Source: Prauserella muralis
Lineage (GTDB): Bacteria; Actinomycetota; Actinomycetes; Mycobacteriales; Pseudonocardiaceae
Direction: 5' to 3'
Assembly: GCF_003202285.1 (NCBI RefSeq)
Contig: NZ_MASW01000005.1
Location: 806,001 to 870,000 of the forward strand
DNA length: 64,000 bases
The notes under the pieces are model-generated. The model saw only the letters and a program-made list of their open reading frames with translations, was not told the DNA's origin and searched no databases. Positions 43,335 through 50,642 of the stretch are shown one piece after another. The position numbers were made by a program, and so were the translations under genes. The number at the start of each line of letters is the position of its first letter. The stretch's first letter is position 1.

Positions 43335-43776
43335 CGTCCCGGACGAGCGCCACGGTCAGGTCCACCTCGACGGGCGCGCCCGAGGGCAGCGCGGCCACGC
43401 CGACCGCGGTGCGGGCCACGGAGCCCCGCTCGCCGAGCCAGGCCCGCAGCGTCTCCGAGGCACCATCGGCCACGGCGGAGTGGCCGGTGAAGTCGCCGGA
43501 GCAGCACAGATACACCGTCATCCGCAGGCACCGCGCGATCCGGTCCAGCCCTCCGGCCGCCTCGGCCACCGCCAGCAGGGCGTTGGACGCCGCGAGCGCC
43601 GCCGCCCGCCGCGCCGTCCGCGCGTCGACGTCTCGGCCGACGCACCCTCGCACGCGCAGCCTGCCTCCGACCCTCGGCGTCATGCCCGCGCTGAACGCCA
43701 GCCCGCCGTGGACGACGGCGGCAACGTAGTCACCCTGGGGTGGTGTCACCCGCCGTGGCGTGGCCTGCTCAGTCAC
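43327..43776 (-). CDS. RidA/YjgF-family enamine/imine deaminase
   Basis: A 149-residue protein with the RidA core: [23 protein letters not shown], the helix [21 protein letters not shown], and the carboxylate-binding Arg in [26 protein letters not shown]. It probably hydrolyses a reactive imine or enamine to a carbonyl and ammonia. GTG 43776 overlaps the end of the GGT-family gene by eight bases. Last gene of the diiron-oxidase operon; its presence suggests that an imine arises in the pathway. Confidence 0.82.
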   Translation of the reverse strand: MTEQATPRRVTPPQGDYVAAVVHGGLAFSAGMTPRVGGRLRVRGCVGRDVDARTARRAAALAASNALLAVAEAAGGLDRIARCLRMTVYLCCSGDFTGHSAVADGASETLRAWLGERGSVARTAVGVAALPSGAPVEVDLTVALVRDGR

Positions 43777-45382
43777 CGAGCACCACCCCGTCCTGCCGGG
43801 GATCGGCGCCGCCGGCGAGACAGCCCCGTTCGTGGTCGGCCGCCAGCACCAGTGCGGACCCGCCTGCCGCCCACGGGCCGAGCCGCCGCACGACGTGGCC
43901 GCGTGCCGCCAGTCCCGCCAGCACGTCGGCGCCGAGCCGGTCCTCGCAGCGCAGCTCGGGCTCCGCGGCGAGCGCGTCGGCGTCACTGCCGGGATACACG
44001 GTGAACCGCGGCGCGGACACCGCCTGTTGCGGGTCGGCGCCATGGTCGGCCAGATGGGAGAGCACCTGCGTGTTCCACTGCACCTGCCCGTCGCCGCCGG
44101 GCGTGTTGCCCACGTACCGGAGCCTGTCCCGGCTGTCCGTGGCGAGCCAGGCGTTGAGCGTGTGCAGGGGCCTGCGGCGAGGACGCGCCTCGTTGGGATG
44201 CCCTCGGATCAGATAGGCGCCACGACCGAACCGGTTGTTCAGCACGATGCCGGTGCCCGGCACCGTCACCCCCGAGCCGAAGGTGAACGCCAGCGACTGG
44301 ATGAAGCTCACCGCGCGGCCCTCGGAATCCACGGCGACGGTCGCCGTCGTGTCCCCGTCCGGACGCAGGCCGGCGGGCATCGCGTGCCGCCCGCCCGCGA
44401 TGGCGGCCCTGGCGGACGCGACCTCGTCCGCCTCCAGCAGCTGCCGCCACGCGCCGGTGTCAGCGCCACAGCGGGCGAACCGGTCCGCGAACGCGTGCCG
44501 CGCCGCCGCGGCCAGCCAGTGGACCGCGTGCTCTCCGAGCGGTGGCACGTGGTGCAGCTCGCCGTCGCAGATCGCGGCCTGCTGCAGCATCATCCAGCCG
44601 GGTGTCGGAGGGGGCGTCTGGTGGACGGTGAGCCCGCGGTAGCCGCCGCTCAGGGCAGGGCCGGTCAGTGCCGTCTCGCACGCCGCCCACTCGTCACCGG
44701 AGAACGGCGCCCCCGCCCGGGTCAGCGTGGCCACCGCCCGCTCGGCGAGGTCGCCGGTGTAGAAGTCGCCGGGGTCGGCGGCGAGGGTGCGCAGGGTCGA
44801 CGCGAGTTCGGGGAAGACCAGTGGCGTCCCGGTATCCGGCACCGTTCCGCCGGGCAGGAACATCCTCGCCGTACCGGGGTCCGCGCGGAGCAGGTCGGCA
44901 TGGTCGGCGATGTCCAGCCGGGTCTTGGCCGTGCACGGCACGCCACGCTCGGCCGCGGCGATCGCGGGTGCCCACAGCCGCTCCAGCGGCCGGCTCGCCG
45001 CTCGGGCGTGCATCGCCAGTAGCGCGGCGACGGCCCCCGGCACGGCGACCGACAGCGCACCCCGCAGCGGGACGGCGGCACACCCGCGTTCGCGGTAGAA
45101 GCCCGGCTCCCCTCCGTCCGGGCCGAAACCGCTGCCGCCGACCGTCCACACGGTACCGTCGGGCTCGCGGGCGACCGCGAACGCATCGCCGCCGACGCCG
45201 CACTGCCCCGGCAGGCTGAGCCAGCACTGCGCCGCCATGGCCAGCGTCGCGTCGACGGCGTTGCCCCCGTCCGCGAGCACGTGGTACCCCACGGCGCTGA
45301 CCGCGGGGTGGCTCGCGGCCACCAGGTGCCGGGAGCCGCGCACGGGAGGTCGGGCCGGCTCCGCCCAGGTCCGATCCCACAC
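43769..45382 (-). CDS. Cytoplasmic gamma-glutamyltransferase-family Ntn hydrolase
   Basis: A 537-residue GGT-fold protein. The self-processing nucleophile is T345 in DGDTTATVAVDSEG; SLAFTFGSGVTVPGTGIVLNNRF and GGDGQVQWNTQVLSHLADHG are the family's substrate-site segments. There is no signal peptide, unlike classical periplasmic or secreted GGT, so it acts inside the cell. Relatives include oxamate amidohydrolase HpxW and gamma-glutamyl-amine hydrolases. In this operon it may release an amine or acid from an amide intermediate. Substrate unproven. Confidence 0.85.
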   Translation of the reverse strand: MWDRTWAEPARPPVRGSRHLVAASHPAVSAVGYHVLADGGNAVDATLAMAAQCWLSLPGQCGVGGDAFAVAREPDGTVWTVGGSGFGPDGGEPGFYRERGCAAVPLRGALSVAVPGAVAALLAMHARAASRPLERLWAPAIAAAERGVPCTAKTRLDIADHADLLRADPGTARMFLPGGTVPDTGTPLVFPELASTLRTLAADPGDFYTGDLAERAVATLTRAGAPFSGDEWAACETALTGPALSGGYRGLTVHQTPPPTPGWMMLQQAAICDGELHHVPPLGEHAVHWLAAAARHAFADRFARCGADTGAWRQLLEADEVASARAAIAGGRHAMPAGLRPDGDTTATVAVDSEGRAVSFIQSLAFTFGSGVTVPGTGIVLNNRFGRGAYLIRGHPNEARPRRRPLHTLNAWLATDSRDRLRYVGNTPGGDGQVQWNTQVLSHLADHGADPQQAVSAPRFTVYPGSDADALAAEPELRCEDRLGADVLAGLAARGHVVRRLGPWAAGGSALVLAADHERGCLAGGADPRQDGVVLGD

Positions 45383-45388
45383 GGCCGG

Positions 45389-45745
45389 CTACCGGACGAC
45401 CTTGCGGCGGCGCGGGCCACCGCTGGCGACGTCCTCCTCGGTGATGCCGACGAAGATGTCGCCATCCTCCTCGCGCACCGGGTAGGTCCGGATCGGCTCC
45501 GTGGCGGGCGGGCACACCGCGTCGCCGGTCTCCAGATCGAAGACGCTGCCGTGACACGAGCAGCCGATGCCCTCGTCGACGAGCTTGCCCGACGAGAGCA
45601 GACAGTCCAGATGGGTGCAGTAGTTCGATGTCGCGTACGCGGTGCCGCGAAGCCGGGCGACGGCGATCTCCAGCTCCCCGGCGAAGAAGCGGCGGACGTA
45701 GCCCTCCGGCACCTGACCGGAGCGGGCCACCCTGACGAATTCCAT
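45389..45745 (-). CDS. Rieske protein of the disulfide (bc1-like) type
   Basis: A 118-residue soluble [2Fe-2S] protein. The cluster boxes are CTHLDC and CSCHGSVFD; the extra Cys in each box forms the disulfide typical of high-potential bc1/arsenite-oxidase Rieske proteins and absent from oxygenase ferredoxins. It has no export signal. It lies six bases before the GGT-family gene and behind the aldehyde dehydrogenase. It may serve as an electron carrier with a potential different from the second Rieske protein of the operon. Confidence 0.85.
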   Translation of the reverse strand: MEFVRVARSGQVPEGYVRRFFAGELEIAVARLRGTAYATSNYCTHLDCLLSSGKLVDEGIGCSCHGSVFDLETGDAVCPPATEPIRTYPVREEDGDIFVGITEEDVASGGPRRRKVVR

Positions 45746-45761
45746 GACGTACTCCTCGGCA

Positions 45762-47198
45762 CTAGGGGCTGACGTAGACCGTCTTCTCGGTCGTGTAGAA
45801 GTGCGACATCTGCGCTCCGGCCTGCTCCTTGGACGTCTGCGTGCTCGACGCCTTCAGGCCGCCGAAGGGCGCGTTCATGGCCATGCCCGTCGTCGGCTGG
45901 TTGACCTTCACCAGACCCGACCGCACCCGCTCGGCGAACTCGAGTGCGCGCCGCAGGTCACCGGTGACGATGCCGGTGGACAGGCCGTACGGCGTGGCGT
46001 CGGCCACCGACACCGCCTCGTCGAAGGAGTGCACCCGCAGAAACGCCAGTACGGGCCCGAACACCTCGTCCTGCGCGAGGCGCGAGTCGGGGGCGACGCC
46101 CGAGAACACCGCCGGGCGCAGGAAGTAGCCGTGCGCGGTCGCCGCGCCGCCGGGCGGCTCGCCGCCGGTGTGCAGCAGCGCGCCCTCGTCGAGCCCCAAC
46201 CGGACGTAGCGGCGCACCTTGTCGTACTGCTCGCGGGTGGCCAGTGGGCCCAGCTGCACGCCCTCGGCGAGCCCGTCGCCGGGCACCAGCCGCTCGGCGC
46301 GTGCGACGACCCGCCGCAGCAGGTCGTCGTGCACGGCGTCGTGAGCGATCACCCGGCTGGTGCCCGTGCACGCCTGCCCGGTGAGGCCGAACGCACCGCG
46401 CACCACGATGTCGGCCGCACGGTCCAGATCCGCGTCGTCCAGTACCAGGACCGCGTTCTTGCCGCCCAGTTCGAGCTGCGTGCGCCTGCTTGGTCCCACG
46501 GCGGCGTGGATGCGCTCGCCCACGGCGGTCGAGCCGGTGAACGTCACTGCCGCCACGCGCGGATCGGCCACCAGTGCGGCGCCCGTGTCGGCGCCCCCGT
46601 GCACCAGCGCGAGCACGCCCGCGGGCAGTCCCGCCTCCAGCAGGGCCTCGGTGAGCCGGCGCGCCAGCACCGGCGTCACCTCGCTGGGCTTGAACACCAC
46701 GCCGTTGCCCGCGGCGAGCGCGGGGCCGAGCTTGCGCGACGGGATGTTCAGCGGGAAGTTCCACGGGGTGATCGCCGCGATCACCCCGACCGGCTGGCGG
46801 GCCGTGTACACCAGGCCCGACCGCGCGGGGTAGGTGTGGCCGGTCAGCCGCAGCGCCTCGCTGGCGTAGTAGCGAAGGTTCGCCGGTGTGCGGCGGACCT
46901 CGCCGAGGGCCTCGGCGAACGTCTTGCCCTCCTCGGCCACCAGTTCCGCGGCCAGCTTCTCCGGGTCTCGTTCCAGGACCGCCGCCGCGGCGCCCAGCAC
47001 CTCGGCCCTGCGTTCCGGACCGGCCGCCGCCCACTCCGGCCAGGCCTGCGCCACCGCGTCCACGGCGGCGCGGACGTCCTCGGCGCCGGAGTCCGGTGCC
47101 GTCGCGACGAGCCTGCGCGTGTCCGCGGGGTTGTGGCGCTCGGTGCGGCGGCCGCTCGCCGCACCCACCCATTCGCCACCGATGAGGTTCGCCGTCAC
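45762..47198 (-). CDS. NAD(P)-dependent aldehyde dehydrogenase
   Basis: A 478-residue class 3-like aldehyde dehydrogenase: substrate/NAD region ITPWNFPLNIPSRKLGPALAAGNGVVFKPSEVTP, Glu in QLELGGKNAVLVLDDAD, catalytic Cys in GQACTGTSR, and EVFGPVLAFLRVHSFDEAV near the end. The closest types are succinate- or ketoglutarate-semialdehyde dehydrogenases. GTG 47198 overlaps the stop of the reductase gene (GTGA). It would oxidise the aldehyde formed by the operon's oxygenase or by RidA. Confidence 0.9.
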   Translation of the reverse strand: MTANLIGGEWVGAASGRRTERHNPADTRRLVATAPDSGAEDVRAAVDAVAQAWPEWAAAGPERRAEVLGAAAAVLERDPEKLAAELVAEEGKTFAEALGEVRRTPANLRYYASEALRLTGHTYPARSGLVYTARQPVGVIAAITPWNFPLNIPSRKLGPALAAGNGVVFKPSEVTPVLARRLTEALLEAGLPAGVLALVHGGADTGAALVADPRVAAVTFTGSTAVGERIHAAVGPSRRTQLELGGKNAVLVLDDADLDRAADIVVRGAFGLTGQACTGTSRVIAHDAVHDDLLRRVVARAERLVPGDGLAEGVQLGPLATREQYDKVRRYVRLGLDEGALLHTGGEPPGGAATAHGYFLRPAVFSGVAPDSRLAQDEVFGPVLAFLRVHSFDEAVSVADATPYGLSTGIVTGDLRRALEFAERVRSGLVKVNQPTTGMAMNAPFGGLKASSTQTSKEQAGAQMSHFYTTEKTVYVSP

Positions 47199-48412
47199 GC
47201 CACACCCTCCGGGACGAGTTCCAGCAGGTCGGCGTCGTCGTCGCGGAGCACGTCCGCATCGACGGGTACCGCACGGGCGATGAGCTCCCTCGCACCGGCG
47301 ATGTCTCCTCCGCGGTCGGCGGCGAACGCCGCCCGCACCACCCCGCCGGACAGGTAGAACGCGCAGAAGTCGAAGTCGGCCACCGAGCCACGCACGACGA
47401 TCTCGTCCCAGGTGGCCGCGTGGCCCGCATACTGCAGGTTCACGTCGTACTGGTCGGACCAGAACCAGGGCGGTTCGGCGAACGCCGTTGCCCGGCCCAG
47501 CATCGTGTTCGCCGCGGCGGCGGCGAGCCGGTTGGCACTGTCGAAGTGCTCGGTGCGCACGTGCTCGCCGAGCAGCGGATGGTAGTGCCTGGCGACGTCG
47601 CCCGCGGCGAACACCGCGGGAACGGAGGTCCGCCCGCACTCGTCGACCACGATGCCGTCGGCGACGGCGATGCCCGCCCCTTCCGCGACCTCCGTGGCCG
47701 GTTCCATCCCGATGCCGACCACGACGGCATCCGCGTCGATGCGGCGACCCCGCGACGTCACCACCGTGATTCCCTGGCTGCCCTCCGCCACGGAGCTCAC
47801 CGTCTCCCGCAGCCGCAGGTCGACACCGTGCGCCCGGTGCAGTGCGGCACACACGGCACCCAGGTCCGCCCCGAGCACCGTCCGGAGTGGCGTGTCCAGC
47901 GCCTCAAGGACCACCACCTCCGCACCGCGGGCCCGCGCCGTGGCGGCGACCTCCGAGCCGATGAAGCCCGCGCCCACGACGACGATCGTCGCGCCGGGCG
48001 CGAGCACGGCACGCAGCCGGTCCGCGTCCCGGCGCGTGCGCAGCGTGTGCACGCGCTCGCCGGTGACGCCGGGCAGCATCCGCGGGCGGCCGCCGGTGGC
48101 GATGAGGACCGCGTCGGCACGAACGGAACCGTCGGCCAGCCGCACGCGGCCCGCCGCGGGGTCGAGCCCGAGCACGCGCTCGCCGAGGCGCAGCCGCACG
48201 TTCTTGTCCGCGCACCACTGCTCGCTCAGCAGGGACAGCCCGCCCGCGTCACCCGTCTCCAGGTACTCCTTCGACAGCGGCGGCCGCTGGTACGGCGGAT
48301 CGGCTTCCGCGCCGATGATCTCGATGTGGCCGTCGAAGCCTCTGCGGCGCAGGGTCCGTGCGGCCACCGCGGCGCACTGACCCCCGCCGACAACGACGAT
48401 GTCGGAAAGCAT
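47195..48412 (-). CDS. FAD/NAD(P)H-dependent ferredoxin reductase
   Basis: A 405-residue flavoprotein of the oxygenase-linked reductase family: FAD site IVVVGGGQCAAVAARTLRRRGFDG, NAD(P)H site GATIVVVGAGFIGSEVAATARARG, FAD-binding GDVARHYHP, and a C-terminal reductase domain (PPWFWSDQYDVNLQYAGHAATWDE). The companion Rieske gene ends two bases before it. Together they should carry electrons from NAD(P)H to the diiron oxidase. Confidence 0.9.
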   Translation of the reverse strand: MLSDIVVVGGGQCAAVAARTLRRRGFDGHIEIIGAEADPPYQRPPLSKEYLETGDAGGLSLLSEQWCADKNVRLRLGERVLGLDPAAGRVRLADGSVRADAVLIATGGRPRMLPGVTGERVHTLRTRRDADRLRAVLAPGATIVVVGAGFIGSEVAATARARGAEVVVLEALDTPLRTVLGADLGAVCAALHRAHGVDLRLRETVSSVAEGSQGITVVTSRGRRIDADAVVVGIGMEPATEVAEGAGIAVADGIVVDECGRTSVPAVFAAGDVARHYHPLLGEHVRTEHFDSANRLAAAAANTMLGRATAFAEPPWFWSDQYDVNLQYAGHAATWDEIVVRGSVADFDFCAFYLSGGVVRAAFAADRGGDIAGARELIARAVPVDADVLRDDDADLLELVPEGVA

Positions 48413-48414
48413 GA

Positions 48415-48765
48415 TCACCTCGATTCGGCTGGTGACGTCACGGCGGGGGCACCGGTGTTCCGCGTGGGGTTGACGTAGACCCGCCCGTCCTCGACGCGCA
48501 CGGCGTAGGTCGGCTGGCAGAGCGGCTGCCCGTCGGCCGCACCGGTGACCGGATCGAACCGCCACTGGTGCCCTGGGCAGATAACCCGGCCATGGAGCAC
48601 GGTGCCCTTGCTCAGCGACCGTTGCTTGTGGACGCAGACATCGTGCAGGGCGTACACCGCACCGTCCACGTAGAACAGTGCGACGGCCTCTCCCCCGATC
48701 TCCGCGCGCTTCTTCTTCCGCCGCGCGAGCTCGCTCACGTCGGCGAGATACACCCACTCGTCCAT
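48415..48765 (-). CDS. Rieske-type ferredoxin
   Basis: A 116-residue [2Fe-2S] protein with the boxes CVHKQRSLSKG (C-x-H) and CPGHQWRFD (C-x2-H), without the disulfide cysteines, as in ferredoxins of ring-hydroxylating and related oxygenases. ATG 48765 is chosen because GAAGGG stands nine bases before it; ATG 48774 is directly on that site. It lies between the oxidase and reductase genes and is the natural electron donor of the oxidase. Confidence 0.88.
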   Translation of the reverse strand: MDEWVYLADVSELARRKKKRAEIGGEAVALFYVDGAVYALHDVCVHKQRSLSKGTVLHGRVICPGHQWRFDPVTGAADGQPLCQPTYAVRVEDGRVYVNPTRNTGAPAVTSPAESR

Positions 48766-48830
48766 CGACGCCATCCCTTCGGCAGTCCGGGTGGGGCGGG
48801 CCGCGCACCACCGCGGCCCACCCTCCCCGC

Positions 48831-49547
48831 TCACGCTGCGGTGACGAGGTCCGGCGCGACGTAGGTGTCGTACAGCGCCTTCGTGTACGCGAACCGCATC
48901 TCCGCTCCCCAGCGCACGAACTGCAGACAGCGCTGCTGCAGCGCGGGCGTGTCGGCGTGATCGAGCACGATCTGGAATCCCCGCTCGCCATGCACCTCGT
49001 CGGAGGTGATGTGCAGTTCGAAGAACTCGATCTCGTCCTCGCTGAATCCGTAGGTCTCGCGCAGGGGCACGATCTGCTTCTTGTAGATGCTCGGCACCTG
49101 CGACTCGAGCCCGACGACGAGCGCCGCCGTGGCGACGGCGAAGTGCTCCCGCATGGAGGTCGCGTAGCACCACGCCTGCAGCCCGCGCGTGACCGCGTTG
49201 GCGTTGTCCGGGTTCTCGACGCGCTCCTTCGTCGTGCCGCACGCCTCGGCGAAGCGGATCAACAGGTCGGTGTGCCGGATGTCGGCGAGTTCCTCCTCGT
49301 ACATGTTCTGCAGCAGGAAGTCCTTCGCACCCGTGTACTCGTCGGGAGTGTTGCCGTAGATGTAGCCGAGGTAGTCCGCGAACGGGCCCACGTAGTGGTA
49401 GTGGTTCTCCGCCCACCGGGCGAAATGGTGCCGCTGAAGCTCACCATCCGCCCATGCCTTGCTGAACGACGCGTTCTTGGCCTCGCGCCCCTTGATCGCG
49501 TCCTCGAGCGCCGCTCGGAAGTCCGCCCTGGAGAGAAGTTCGGTCAT
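48831..49547 (-). CDS. Heme-oxygenase-like diiron oxidase (CADD/PqqC-like fold)
   Basis: A 238-residue all-helical protein. The predicted six metal ligands are E85 and H92 (E-x6-H in EEELADIRH), E148 (VGLESQ) and H179, D183, H186 (H-x3-D-x2-H in ELHITSDEVHGERG). These spacings match the CADD-type HDO signature almost exactly, so a dinuclear Fe or Fe/Mn site activating O2 is likely, in contrast to the metal-free PqqC/TenA enzymes. GGAAGG lies eight bases before ATG 49547. It is the first gene of an operon with its own Rieske/FAD chain, which known HDOs usually lack. The substrate is unknown. Confidence 0.85.
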   Translation of the reverse strand: MTELLSRADFRAALEDAIKGREAKNASFSKAWADGELQRHHFARWAENHYHYVGPFADYLGYIYGNTPDEYTGAKDFLLQNMYEEELADIRHTDLLIRFAEACGTTKERVENPDNANAVTRGLQAWCYATSMREHFAVATAALVVGLESQVPSIYKKQIVPLRETYGFSEDEIEFFELHITSDEVHGERGFQIVLDHADTPALQQRCLQFVRWGAEMRFAYTKALYDTYVAPDLVTAA

Positions 49548-49615
49548 CCTCATCACCTTCCGGCTGTCGGTCTGCTGCCGTCACCCGAAGCTACGGACAC
49601 CAGACCCAGCGCCTC

Positions 49616-49658
49616 CATGGACAGAGTGCACACGGGTTGCCCGTGATTGCTGTGCATG
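49616..49658. promoter_or_regulatory. Shared regulon element, copy 2, with nested palindromes (oxidase operon)
   Basis: CATGGACAG at 49616-49624 pairs at 8 of 9 positions with CTGTGCATG at 49650-49658. Inside lie TGCACA/TGTGCA (49627, 49651) and CACGGG-TTG-CCCGTG (49631-49645). The first 20 bases match the element before the PucR-type gene at 18 positions. It is placed 70-110 bases before the oxidase start. A separate TATAGT at 49700 reads towards the lipoprotein gene. Confidence 0.6.
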
Positions 49659-49748
49659 CTGTGGGGCACTCTGCCGCGAGCGGACCGGGCTACCTGCCCT
49701 ATAGTCACGGACGGCAGTCAGGACCACCCTCCACAGAAATGCAGGCCA

Positions 49749-50642
49749 GTGACGCGACGAATCGGCACGGTGGCAGCGTCCGGCAGCGCCTCGCGGCGCC
49801 GGAGCGCACTTCTCGTGCTGCTCGCCGTTGTCGCGCTTGCCGGGTGCGGGCAGGCCGGGCAGCAGCCGTCCGCGGACCACGCCGGTGCGGAGGCCGATCT
49901 CGGCCACGTTCACGGGCTCGGTGTCGATCCCGCCGACGGCACCCTGTACGCGGCGAGCCACAACGGGCTGTTCGCGCTGCCCGAACGGGGAGAACCAGAG
50001 CTGGTCGCGGACCGGCGACAGGACACGATGGGCTTCACGATCGTCGGGCCGCGCCACTTCCTCGGCAGCGGCCACCCCGCCCCGGAGGACGACGAGCTAC
50101 CCGATCACCTCGGCCTCATCGAGACCACGGACGCAGGCCGCACCTGGCGGTCCGTCTCGCTCGCGGGCGAAGCAGACTTCCACGCGCTCGAAGCCAAACA
50201 CGGCCGTGTCTACGGCTACGAAAGCGGAGCCGGCAGGCTCATGGTCACCACCGACCGGCAGAACTGGGATCGCCGGGCTCGCCTGGCGCTCGCCGATTTC
50301 ACCGTCCATCCGTCGAACCCCGACGTGCTGCTCGCGACCACGGAGCACGGCCCCGTGCGCAGCACCGACGGCGGGCGCACGTTCGCCCCGATGCCCGCGG
50401 CGCCGCTGCTGCTTCAGCTCGACTGGCCCACCGAGAGCATGCTGATCGGCATCGATCCGGAAGGCACCCTCCACACCAGCCGTGACGGAGGTACCTCGTG
50501 GACCGAGGGCGGGCAGGTGACCGGAACTCCGGAGGCCCTGGCAACCCACGGGCCGTCCCGGATCTACGTCGCCACGGAGACGGGCATCCACGAGTCCCGC
50601 GACGGCGGGCGGACGCTCACCCTCCGCCAGGCGCTCACGTGA
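49749..50642 (+). CDS. Exported lipoprotein with beta-propeller (F510_1955-like/BNR) repeats
   Basis: A 297-residue lipoprotein with signal and lipobox (SALLVLLAVVALAGC), then a sialidase-like propeller: HVHGLGVDPADGTLYAASHNGLF and repeated Asp-box-like units TTDAGRTWRS, STDGGRTFAP, SRDGGTSWTE, SRDGGRTLTL. Such proteins bind or cleave glycans or act as scaffolds; no catalytic set was verified. GTG 49749 is the best start, though its ribosome site is weak. Its end overlaps the molybdenum-hydroxylase gene end by eight bases on the opposite strand. Confidence 0.8.
   Translation: MTRRIGTVAASGSASRRRSALLVLLAVVALAGCGQAGQQPSADHAGAEADLGHVHGLGVDPADGTLYAASHNGLFALPERGEPELVADRRQDTMGFTIVGPRHFLGSGHPAPEDDELPDHLGLIETTDAGRTWRSVSLAGEADFHALEAKHGRVYGYESGAGRLMVTTDRQNWDRRARLALADFTVHPSNPDVLLATTEHGPVRSTDGGRTFAPMPAAPLLLQLDWPTESMLIGIDPEGTLHTSRDGGTSWTEGGQVTGTPEALATHGPSRIYVATETGIHESRDGGRTLTLRQALT

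Noticed and set aside
48831-49547. Thiaminase (TenA) or PqqC annotation for the HDO gene
   Set aside because: The full set of carboxylate and His metal ligands is present and no thiamine or PQQ gene is nearby.
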